A stretch of 64,000 nt of DNA. Source: Salinimicrobium marinum. Lineage in GTDB: Bacteria > Bacteroidota > Bacteroidia > Flavobacteriales > Flavobacteriaceae. The position numbers and the translations under genes are program-made. Location of the stretch: NCBI RefSeq assembly GCF_014651535.1, contig NZ_BMXB01000002.1, forward strand, positions 310,001 to 374,000. Direction: 5' to 3'. This document shows, piece by piece, positions 1-7,806 of the stretch (the stretch's first letter is position 1; each line of letters starts with the position of its first letter). The notes under the pieces were generated by a model. The model was given only the letters and a program-made list of their open reading frames with translations. It did no database searches and was not told where the DNA came from.

Positions 1-880
1 ACAATTCTCTTTGATCCTTGGTGAGAATCTTACTTTCAAAATGATGTATATCTTCTTTGTTTTTAAATAATTGCCTTAGCCCTTCCACTGTGTTTTCTTT
101 TTCATCTACAGGAAAAAAAATGTCCACAGTATTTTTCCCTATTAGTTCTTCCTCTGTATAACCAGTAATGGAAAGCAAATATTTATTACAAAATGTGATT
201 GTATTGTTCAGATCAATATTAATAAAGACCATATTAATATTGAGCATCATTTTGGTAAACCGCTGTTCCGATTCATATAATCTTTCCTGTGCTTTTCGGT
301 TTTTCCAATTTTCCAGTTGCCTGTTCATCAAAGCTCCGAGCAATACTGTGATGACAGGATAGATAATTATTACTGGCAAAGCCATAAATTTAACATCCAG
401 GGATCCATCTGCGGGAAACAATATGGGCAGGAGCATCATACACACATGTACTACCACTCCAAAAAGATATAACGAAACTATGCTGTTTTTGCCCCCTCGT
501 CTTTGTTGAATATATCGCCATCCTATCCCCAGCAAACCGGATATTATAATGAGACCGACTCCTGTTACTACAAAATTCCCACCAACAAACAAGCGGTAAC
601 CTGCTGTAATTAAAATGGCTATTATAGTAGGTACGGCCCCCAGATATAAGCCTGCTATTGCCAGTAAAATCGAACGTAGATCAAAATAATGCCCCGGCTG
701 ATAAGTCCATGGGGTAAACATTAGCAAAATTCCAATACCCCCAACAATAACACCTGCAAAAATATTGGGCATCAATTTTTTAGAATGAGTAGAATCAATC
801 CACCGGGTAGCATATAAAAAACTAAAAACCAGGAGCAATGCAACATTTTGTATTAATCCTGAAAAAAAAGAGTAATCCAT
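1..880 (-). CDS. Membrane sensor protein, 5TMR-LYT plus PAS (3' end cut off)
   Basis: The reverse strand reads openly from an ATG at 880 to the window edge, giving 293 codons without a stop. Roughly the first 190 residues are five or six hydrophobic segments that match the 5TM receptor of LytS/YhcK type (5TMR-LYT), including a QPGHYFDLRS stretch and a LYLGAVPTIIA segment. From about residue 205 a PAS domain begins (SEQRFTKMMLNINMVFINI, then ITGYTEEELIGK). Proteins built this way are membrane sensors that continue into a histidine kinase or GGDEF output. That output lies outside the window, so the signalling class cannot be decided. A sensor histidine kinase is the commonest outcome in this phylum. 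The ligand is unknown. Confidence 0.8.
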   Translation of the reverse strand, partial: MDYSFFSGLIQNVALLLVFSFLYATRWIDSTHSKKLMPNIFAGVIVGGIGILLMFTPWTYQPGHYFDLRSILLAIAGLYLGAVPTIIAILITAGYRLFVGGNFVVTGVGLIIISGLLGIGWRYIQQRRGGKNSIVSLYLFGVVVHVCMMLLPILFPADGSLDVKFMALPVIIIYPVITVLLGALMNRQLENWKNRKAQERLYESEQRFTKMMLNINMVFINIDLNNTITFCNKYLLSITGYTEEELIGKNTVDIFFPVDEKENTVEGLRQLFKNKEDIHHFESKILTKDQREL

Positions 881-1163
881 ATATTATGGTGATTTGGAAA
901 CCGTCTGTTTTAGTTTTAAATTATACTTTTGATCACGGGTGGTGAAAAATAGATTTATAGTTACGAGGCTATTCGGTTGGATTTGTTAATGCTGCATCAT
1001 TGATTTATTTGACTACCAATATAAAATTTTTTTGCTATTAAATATTTAGTAATCATCTGGATACGCAGAAAAAGAAAGACTTTTTTTCAGATTCTGTGTC
1101 TATCTCCATACCTTTAGAAAGTGCTATAAAATTTTAGTAAACTTTTACCCCCCTCCTTCTCTT

Positions 1164-2741
1164 TTAAGGTTCCTTCGCAACAACAAAGATCTCCAGTTTT
1201 TTACCGGTGACCTTTTCGAAGAGCTGTGATTTCCGCAGAGCACCCCATATTTCCAATTCGGGATCGCCTTCGGTGGTGATGTAAAACATTACTTTTTCCT
1301 TTTCATTGATGATATCGAGTTCCCGTACGTTCTGGTAGTGGCTGCGGTCGAGTCCGTCGGCAACTCTTAAAATGGCTGAAAGCTTCTTCACCCGTTTTCT
1401 TAACGGCTTTTCCAGTTCTTTGTACGCAGGATGCCGCTTTTGAGGTGTTGACCTGCGGTGATATCTCGCCACATTGGCCATCAGGTTGATCTCGTCTTCC
1501 CGGAATCCCCGTAAATCTGAATTCCGGATCAAATAAAGGGCATGTTTATGATGTTTCCGGTGGGAAATGTGATACCCAATATCGTGCAGGAGTCCGGCGT
1601 ATTCCAGTAATTCCCGATCCGATTCGGGGAGTTTCAGTTCGTCCCGAAGCACATCGAATAACTGCATCGCCATGTTGGTAACATGTGTGGAATGTTGTTC
1701 CTGCCAGTTACATTTACGAAGCAATTCATAGATGCTCCTTTTCCTAGGATCTGGAAAATGAGCAAGCATTTCCAATTCGGGTTTTCCTTTTTGGGTATTG
1801 ATGAAATTCAGGATCATGCCGTCACGAAGTGCAGCTTCAGAAATCTTTATTTTTTCAATATTAAACTCTTTGATAAGGAATTTAAGAAGTACCATTCCGG
1901 GATTGATAATGTCAACCCTTTTCTCTTCCAGCTCCTTGATTTTCGCACGCTCCTTGCTGGTTAGTTTTATAAAATCCTTATAAAAAGAACCAAACTCATT
2001 ACTGGTAAAAACCAGTTCATTCAGGATTCGTATTTCAGAAGAAGTGTTTTGTCCGGCGATCATGGCTGCAATATTTTCCATGGTTCCCGAGGAGCCAATA
2101 ATCGTCTTCACCGGGTATTTTTGCAGAACTTCTGCAATCCCTGAAAGTTCTTTTTTAAAATGTAGCTTCAGTGCTTTTTTCTCTTGTTTTGTAATGGGAT
2201 CCTGATTGACATATCGTGCCGCCATTCTTGCCACACCCAGTTTAAGGCTGGAGACATGTACAAATTCCTGCCTGTTTCCCACGATAAATTCTACGCTTCC
2301 CCCTCCAATATCCACCATGAGCACCATTTCTTCATCCAGGGAAACGCTGTGGCGAACCGCAAGGCCAATGAGTTCCGCCTCCATTTTTCCTGAAATTGCC
2401 CTTGCCTTGATCCCCACTTCATCGATCATCCGCTGAATAAAATCCCCTCCGTTATCGGCCTCCCTTATCGCACTGGTGGCATAGGCCAGGATTTGTTCCA
2501 CTTGCTGACTGTCACACAGGAATTTGATCCTTTTCAACGCTTCCAGGCCTCTTTCCATAGCATCTTCGCTAAGATGATTGTCCATTCCTTTTTCTGCCAG
2601 GATGACCATTTCCTTTAGCTTGTCTATCGTACGAAAACTCCCGTCGGGATAAATATCTACTAGAACAGCATGAAAGGAATTCGTACCAAGATCTATGGCT
2701 GCAATTCGTTTGGTGGGTACCGGCCCGGCTTCAGGTGTCAT
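1164..2741 (-). CDS. ppx: Ppx/GppA family phosphatase with C-terminal HD domain
   Basis: This protein should hydrolyse inorganic polyphosphate and/or pppGpp in the cytosol. The N-terminal actin-like ATPase fold is visible: the phosphate-1 motif IDLGTNSFHAVLVDI at about residue 16, then VDIGGGSVEF near residue 145 and GSSGTMENIA near residue 217. The C-terminal part from about residue 325 has HD-type histidines (HVTNMAMQLFD, GLLHDIGYH, HKHALYLI). At 525 residues it is full length for long Ppx enzymes. It starts at an ATG. It stands alone: the usual partner ppk is not in the window, and the GH3 gene upstream is separated by 270 bases and its own terminator. Exopolyphosphatase and guanosine pentaphosphatase cannot be told apart from sequence. 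Confidence 0.88.
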   Translation of the reverse strand: MTPEAGPVPTKRIAAIDLGTNSFHAVLVDIYPDGSFRTIDKLKEMVILAEKGMDNHLSEDAMERGLEALKRIKFLCDSQQVEQILAYATSAIREADNGGDFIQRMIDEVGIKARAISGKMEAELIGLAVRHSVSLDEEMVLMVDIGGGSVEFIVGNRQEFVHVSSLKLGVARMAARYVNQDPITKQEKKALKLHFKKELSGIAEVLQKYPVKTIIGSSGTMENIAAMIAGQNTSSEIRILNELVFTSNEFGSFYKDFIKLTSKERAKIKELEEKRVDIINPGMVLLKFLIKEFNIEKIKISEAALRDGMILNFINTQKGKPELEMLAHFPDPRKRSIYELLRKCNWQEQHSTHVTNMAMQLFDVLRDELKLPESDRELLEYAGLLHDIGYHISHRKHHKHALYLIRNSDLRGFREDEINLMANVARYHRRSTPQKRHPAYKELEKPLRKRVKKLSAILRVADGLDRSHYQNVRELDIINEKEKVMFYITTEGDPELEIWGALRKSQLFEKVTGKKLEIFVVAKEP

Positions 2742-2949
2742 AAATATTTATTTGAGTCTCTTGTGCTTCTAAAATAGGGAAATTCCTTGTAATGAGTACC
2801 AAATGAATTATTCAGGAGGAAAACAATAGTAAATAACAGCCTATGGCACCGACAGGGTCACTATTCAACCTGAAAGCTCAAGGTGCAGAATTCTATTTCC
2901 TAAGATTAGAAATCAAACTATTTCGCCTGATTTTCACCGGATATCCACC

Positions 2950-2987
2950 AAACAAAAAACCGCCTGAAAAATAAATCTTCAGACGGT
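2950..2987 (-). terminator. Rho-independent terminator of the GH3 gene
   Basis: Arms 2959-2968 and 2978-2987 pair over ten bases with one G-U type wobble. On the minus strand the hairpin is followed by a T-rich run (TTTTTTGTTT). It lies 28 bases after the stop of the GH3 gene. Confidence 0.8.
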
Positions 2988-3014
2988 CTGGGGTACAGAA
3001 AATGATCATTTTAT

Positions 3015-5339
3015 TTAGTTTCTGGTAAGTTCTTCTATCGCGATTTCAGGATTAAAAAGATCTTGAGTAGTTTTAACTTCTTTTTCCTCAAGAAATAGTT
3101 CTTCTTCGAGTTTAAGAGTTTGAGAGTCTCCGGCGATAATAAAACGGTAATTACCGGCATCAAGTTTCCAGGAATTTGTTGCAGGATCGTAATAGGCAAG
3201 ATCTTCAGCATTGACTGCCAATGTAATGTTCTCTGTTTCTCCCGAATTAAGATTCTTTGTCTTTGCAAAAGCTTTAAGCTCTTTTTCAGGTTTATCCAGG
3301 GAACCTTCAGGACTTTTTACGTACAATTGTACGACTTCTTTGCCGGCGGTTTCCCCGGAATTTCTAACGGAAAGTTCTAAGGTGATTTCCTTCCCGTCCC
3401 GGTTTACCTTCAGGTCAGAAAATTCAAAATTTGTGTATGAAAGTCCGAAGCCAAAAGGAAAGGAAGTTTTCACATCAAAGGAATCAAAATACCGGTAACC
3501 TACATAAATTCCTTCTTCATAAATTTCTTCGGAAGGAACACCGGCCAGGGGATTCTGTGATTTTGGAGCTGTCGTATCGAGAACAGTTCCCGGGAAATTT
3601 TTTCCGGAGGCAACATCATTAATAGAAACAGGGAAGGTAACCGGTAATTTTCCTGAAGGATTCAATTTTCCGGAAACCACATCGGCTATAGCATTGCCTG
3701 CTTCCTGCCCCGGTTGCCATGAAAGCAGGATTGCATCGGCAGCATCTTTCCAGCTTTGGGTTTCGATCACTCCGCCAATATTCAGCAGCACTACAAACTT
3801 TTTATTTTTTGAACGAAATGCATTACTGATATTCCTGATTACCTGTAGTTCTTCTTCAGAAAGCTCAAAATCGCCTTCCACAACTCTGTCCTGGAATTCC
3901 CCCGAAGTTCTTCCGAAGGTAAAAACCGCCACATCGTTGTTTTCTGCAATAGTTTCCAGTTCCCCTGCAGTCCATGTTTTTTCGGGCACCAAAATATCTT
4001 TCTCAAAGAACATTTCTTTTGGCGGGATCTTGGCTCGTTCTTCCTTCACATAAGACTCGTATTTTGACACAAGGTCCCCATCAAGTTCAAAACCTGCATT
4101 TTCAAAACCTTCGGTTACCGACACCATATATGCTTTGTTAACGTCGCCACTTCCCGTTCCTCCCGAAATAGTTTCTACTGAGGTCACCCCAAAAAGTGCA
4201 ACCTTCACATTCTGATCCAGAGGAAGGGTTTGGTCTATATTTTTAAGCAGTACCATTCCTTCGGAAGCTGCTTTACGTGCAATTTTTTTATGGCCTTCCA
4301 AATCGGGCTTTCCTGTTGGCTTGTACTTTTTAAATGAAGGGGTTTTATAATATTGTTTCAGGATATTGCTCACATTCCTGTCCAGGATTTCTTCCGGTAA
4401 TTCTCCATTATTAACGGCCTTTATGATTGCTGTAGCCTGCTGATTGGTACCCGGCATCAATAAATCATTTCCGGCCCTCATTTGCGCGACAGGATCCTTA
4501 CCCGCAAACCAGTCGGTCATTACGAATCCTTCGTATCCCCATTCTTCCCTTAAGAGATTGTTGAGCAATTCCTCATTTTCGGAAGCATAGGTGCCATTGA
4601 TCTTGTTGTATGACGACATGATTGCCCACGGGTTACTTTCTTCCACGGCAATTTCAAAACCTTTAAGGTAAATCTCCCGAAGGGCTCGCTGGCTTACCAC
4701 CGTATTCAATTCTGTCCTATTCGTTTCAGAATTATTGGCCACAAAATGTTTTATGGTGGCTCCAATTCCTTCAGCCTGTACTCCGTTGACAAAAGCAGCA
4801 GTTATTTTTCCGGCTAAAACAGGATCTTCAGAATAATATTCAAAATTTCGTCCCCCTAATGGATGCCGGTGGATATTTAGCGCAGGTGCAAGCAGAAAAT
4901 CAACGCCATATTCCTTCCCTTCTCTACCAAAAGCACTCCCTATTTCCTTAGCCAATTCAACATTCCAGGTGGAAGAAAGGCTTGTGGCTGTTGGGAAAGC
5001 AGTGGCATAAAAAGTTTCATCGGGGAACTCTTCGCGTACAGGACTAATCCTGATCCCGGCAGGGCCATCGGCAAAAACAACCGCCGGAAATCCGAAATTT
5101 TTATTGGTATAACTTGTACCGGCAGCTCCCGCCACTTTGTCTTTTGTAGTTCCCACAACTGCTTGTGGCGCATTACTCTCTTCGGTCATTCCGGGAATGT
5201 CCATTCCGGTGCCAATCACCAGGTACACTTTTTCTTCCAAAGTAAGCCGATCGACAATCTGGTTTATTTCAGCATCTGTTGTCTGTGCGAGCAACGAAAA
5301 TGGGGCACAAAAAAACAGGGAGAACATCAATTTTTTCAT
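3015..5339 (-). CDS. Secreted glycoside hydrolase family 3 beta-glucosidase-like enzyme
   Basis: This is a GH3 enzyme that removes terminal beta-linked sugars from oligosaccharides, probably in the periplasm. A signal peptide covers residues 1-19 (MKKLMFSLFFCAPFSLLAQ). The N-terminal GH3 barrel shows DGPAGIR at 91-97, substrate-binding KHFVANNSE at 197-205 and the nucleophile Asp276 in MTDW. The GH3 C-terminal alpha/beta sandwich (SGGTGSGDVN near 390) is followed by a fibronectin III-like end with YVGYRYFD and FPFGFGLSYT. At 774 residues it is complete. The acid/base residue cannot be assigned by eye. No SusC/SusD pair lies nearby, so it is not in an obvious polysaccharide-utilisation locus. 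A Crp/Fnr regulator gene lies 75 bases upstream on the same strand and may be co-transcribed or control it. Confidence 0.9.
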   Translation of the reverse strand: MKKLMFSLFFCAPFSLLAQTTDAEINQIVDRLTLEEKVYLVIGTGMDIPGMTEESNAPQAVVGTTKDKVAGAAGTSYTNKNFGFPAVVFADGPAGIRISPVREEFPDETFYATAFPTATSLSSTWNVELAKEIGSAFGREGKEYGVDFLLAPALNIHRHPLGGRNFEYYSEDPVLAGKITAAFVNGVQAEGIGATIKHFVANNSETNRTELNTVVSQRALREIYLKGFEIAVEESNPWAIMSSYNKINGTYASENEELLNNLLREEWGYEGFVMTDWFAGKDPVAQMRAGNDLLMPGTNQQATAIIKAVNNGELPEEILDRNVSNILKQYYKTPSFKKYKPTGKPDLEGHKKIARKAASEGMVLLKNIDQTLPLDQNVKVALFGVTSVETISGGTGSGDVNKAYMVSVTEGFENAGFELDGDLVSKYESYVKEERAKIPPKEMFFEKDILVPEKTWTAGELETIAENNDVAVFTFGRTSGEFQDRVVEGDFELSEEELQVIRNISNAFRSKNKKFVVLLNIGGVIETQSWKDAADAILLSWQPGQEAGNAIADVVSGKLNPSGKLPVTFPVSINDVASGKNFPGTVLDTTAPKSQNPLAGVPSEEIYEEGIYVGYRYFDSFDVKTSFPFGFGLSYTNFEFSDLKVNRDGKEITLELSVRNSGETAGKEVVQLYVKSPEGSLDKPEKELKAFAKTKNLNSGETENITLAVNAEDLAYYDPATNSWKLDAGNYRFIIAGDSQTLKLEEELFLEEKEVKTTQDLFNPEIAIEELTRN

Positions 5340-5414
5340 ATTTCAGGAAATTTGATTTTCTCAAATATGCCGAATTATATAATGAATTCCTTTGACAATT
5401 ATCAAAAAAACACA

Positions 5415-6008
5415 TTATATCTGTGCTCTTATTCTGCTAAGGGTTTCCTGTGTGATTCCCAGAAAGGTAGCTATGTTGTGTAGCGAAACCTGATGAATAA
5501 TCTCCGGTTGTTCCTTAAGAAGGTTCTGGTAACGTTTCTTTGCAGTTTCAAATTGAATAGATTCCATTCTTTTCTGGGACGCAATTAAAGAATGGGAGAG
5601 AAATTCAATGATTAAGTTAGCCACTTCCAGATTACACTTCCTTAATTCTTCAAGTCCTTTGCGGGAGAGAAAAATAACCTCACTATCTTCTATAGATTCT
5701 ATAATGAGATCACTGGGAGTTTTGTTAAAATAACTGGTGATGGAAAAACAAAAATTCTTTTCCCTGGCAAACCATTCGGTTATATTTTTTCCGTTCTTAT
5801 AATAGAAAATACGCAGGAAACCTTTATTTACAAAATATATATGCCGGCAGGTTTCGCCATGATTCAGAAGATAGTCCCCTTTAGAAAGTGTTCTAAAAGA
5901 AAGGTGTTTTTGAAGCACCCGTTTACTTTCGGGGCTCAAGGGACTAATAGAATTTAATATGTCGAGGAATTCTTTAAACACTAAATTATTAATATGATTA
6001 AGATACAT
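5415..6008 (-). CDS. Crp/Fnr family transcriptional regulator
   Basis: This 197-residue protein has a cyclic-nucleotide-binding-like beta roll at about residues 15-125 (LSKGDYLLNHGETCRHIYFVNKG begins that fold) and a short winged HTH at the C-terminus (HNIATFLGITQETLSRIRAQ). The phosphate-binding-cassette residues of true cAMP receptors are not evident and there are no cysteine ligands for an FNR-type cluster, so the effector is unknown. This is the common small flavobacterial Crp-like type. The gene starts at an ATG and lies 75 bases upstream of the GH3 gene on the same strand. Control of that glucosidase is a reasonable guess from position only. Confidence 0.88.
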   Translation of the reverse strand: MYLNHINNLVFKEFLDILNSISPLSPESKRVLQKHLSFRTLSKGDYLLNHGETCRHIYFVNKGFLRIFYYKNGKNITEWFAREKNFCFSITSYFNKTPSDLIIESIEDSEVIFLSRKGLEELRKCNLEVANLIIEFLSHSLIASQKRMESIQFETAKKRYQNLLKEQPEIIHQVSLHNIATFLGITQETLSRIRAQI

Positions 6009-6204
6009 TTATTCTGAAAAGCACTAACAGATAATAATTTCCAGGAATTGTTCGTGTGATATACGAAAAAAATTTTCAATTTTCTTCGGAAAAAGCTGGT
6101 TTGCCTGGTTTTTTATTAAAAACCTTGTCCTGGAGCTAAATATTTTTCATAAAACACCTGAAATTTAATCAATAAAATTATTTTTACCACCTATACCATT
6201 ATAT

Positions 6205-6945
6205 ATGAGAATCTTCTGCCTGCTTCTATTGTCTATTTTTTCTTGTAGCATTTATGCTCAGGAAAGGGAATTTATTACGGCTAAGGTGGTGAAGAATGAT
6301 TCGGTGATGGAGAACGTACATGTAAACAACGTTTCAGCAAAGAAATTTTCGGTCTCCAATAAGAAGGGCCTGTTTTTCATAGATGCCAGAGCAGGAGATA
6401 CGCTGGTGTTGTCTCATGTAAGTACCCGAGATTTTATAAAATTTCTTTCTGAAGAAGATTTTGAATCAGATCTATTACTTATACGAATGGAAGACAATGC
6501 GAATGAACTGGATGAAGTGATCTTGAACGAATATTCCCACATTAATGTAGTCAGTGTGGGCATCGTAGATAAAAAGGTCGAAATTTTATCTGAAAATGAA
6601 AGAAGGCTCCGCACAGCCGGGGATTTTAAACCTATTCATCTACTGGGGCTTTTGGGAGGTTCATTAGAGATAGATCCAATTCTTAATGCCATCAACGGAA
6701 GGACCAAACGCCTAAAAAGGAATATTAAGATCGAAAAAAAGGAAAATAACATTGCTCTCCTGCGTAACCAATTCTCAGATTATATGCGGAAGACCATGGA
6801 ACTATCTGACGAGGAAATACTGCAACTCATCAATTTTGCTGTGGAAGAACCTAATTTCCAAATTATTGTTGACAGCGAGAATGAGGAGCAGCTAAAACTG
6901 TTTCTGCACGATACCTGGTTTAAATTTCAGAAGTTGCGTTCCTAA
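6205..6945 (+). CDS. Secreted CarboxypepD_reg-like domain protein
   Basis: A signal peptide is clear (residues 1-18, ending SIYAQ). Residues about 20-100 form a carboxypeptidase-regulatory-like beta sandwich: ITAKVVKNDSVMENVHVNN, then SVSNKKGLFFIDARAGDTLVLSH and LDEVILNEY. This is the same fold that begins SusC/TonB-dependent receptors, but no barrel follows. The remainder is charged and mostly helical, with no recognised domain. The 246-residue size fits a widespread flavobacterial family of unknown function, probably periplasmic. It is monocistronic, since a bidirectional terminator follows the stop. Confidence 0.75.
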   Translation: MRIFCLLLLSIFSCSIYAQEREFITAKVVKNDSVMENVHVNNVSAKKFSVSNKKGLFFIDARAGDTLVLSHVSTRDFIKFLSEEDFESDLLLIRMEDNANELDEVILNEYSHINVVSVGIVDKKVEILSENERRLRTAGDFKPIHLLGLLGGSLEIDPILNAINGRTKRLKRNIKIEKKENNIALLRNQFSDYMRKTMELSDEEILQLINFAVEEPNFQIIVDSENEEQLKLFLHDTWFKFQKLRS

Positions 6946-6983
6946 ACTGTATAGCTCCCCGGGATTTTCAACCAAAATCTAAC

Positions 6984-7025
6984 AAAAAAAGCCTTTCAAG
7001 CAAGAACTTAAAAGGCCGTTTTTTA
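6984..7025. terminator. Bidirectional terminator between convergent genes
   Basis: The arms GCCTTT (6991-6996) and AAAGGC (7011-7016) are flanked by an A run on the left and a T run on the right. It can therefore end transcription of the plus-strand gene stopping at 6945 and of the minus-strand gene stopping at 7037. Confidence 0.75.
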
Positions 7026-7036
7026 ATACAAAAAGT

Positions 7037-7492
7037 TTAAGCTTCCTGCAGTACTGCATCTTTTTTGGATTTCCTGTAAAGGAAAGAATTGAAAATACTT
7101 CTTTTTGCAAATCTAAACTGCCTGTCGGAATTTATTAATTTGATAAAAAGAGCTTTGTTCACTCCAAAATATTCATAGGTGGTACCATCTGTAAAGGATA
7201 CTTCCAGTACATTCCCCTTATGCTGAAAGTCGGCAATTGCTGCTTCAGAAAGTGTTCTGTTATAATCTTCCAGGTTAGCCGCTTTGGTTTCGGGAGCAAT
7301 GCTCACCAGGAAATGATACCCGTCAATGATCTGTTTACTTTTGATGCCGGCTTCCTCAAATCGCTCATCCCCTTCCTGAAATTTATCTGGATGCCATTCT
7401 TTTACAAGATTTCTATAGGTAGTTTTTAGTTGTTTTAGGTCGATTTCCTTTTCAACATTAAACAGTTTCTTGTATTCGTTTACACGCTTCAT
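7037..7492 (-). CDS. J-domain protein with C-terminal KTSC domain
   Basis: Residues 1-70 are a DnaJ-type J domain: YKKLFNV at the start, then the HPD tripeptide at 34-36 that stimulates DnaK ATPase. Residues from about 93 onward (VLEVSFTDGTTYEYFGV) fit the KTSC domain, named for its similarity to the C-terminal part of lysyl-tRNA synthetase. There is no Gly/Phe linker, zinc finger or substrate-binding domain, so it is not DnaJ proper. The pairing suggests a DnaK co-chaperone that brings the chaperone to a KTSC-bound partner, possibly RNA or protein. That role is inferred. At 151 residues with an ATG start it appears complete. It converges with the upstream plus-strand gene across a shared terminator. 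Confidence 0.82.
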   Translation of the reverse strand: MKRVNEYKKLFNVEKEIDLKQLKTTYRNLVKEWHPDKFQEGDERFEEAGIKSKQIIDGYHFLVSIAPETKAANLEDYNRTLSEAAIADFQHKGNVLEVSFTDGTTYEYFGVNKALFIKLINSDRQFRFAKRSIFNSFLYRKSKKDAVLQEA

Positions 7493-7606
7493 GTATGCTT
7501 ATTTTAAATAAGCGGCAAAACTACGTCATTAATCCCGATAAAAGCCTGTTTTTCTGAAGCTAATAAAATGGGGTAAATTTGTGTAGGAAGTACAACTTTT
7601 ATGCAC

Positions 7607-7660
7607 CATGTCAAACTGAACCCTACCCACGGGAGGAATAGTCGAAGTGCTGGTGTAGAT
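7607..7660. repeat. Degenerate TGTCAAACTGA / GTCGAAGTGC type dispersed repeat
   Basis: The stretch contains TGTCAAACTGAAC followed by GGAGG and TAGTCGAAGTGCTGG. This pattern resembles the short palindromic repeats common between genes in Bacteroidota. It lies in the gap before the S9 peptidase gene. It is degenerate and I infer no function. Confidence 0.4.
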
Positions 7661-7806
7661 CCACTATAAACCATCTGTAATTTCCACAGAGAACTTCAGA
7701 AGAAATTGCAATCATAATCTAAAAAACTAAAATAAAAGCCTAATTTTAAAACCATTAGAAAACTTCGGTTTTTTAAGTGCTAACCAACTATAAACCAAAA
7801 CCAAAA

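Noticed and set aside
3015-6008. Possible polysaccharide-utilisation locus around the GH3 gene
   Set aside because: No SusC/SusD pair or other glycoside hydrolase is nearby. Only a Crp/Fnr regulator accompanies it.
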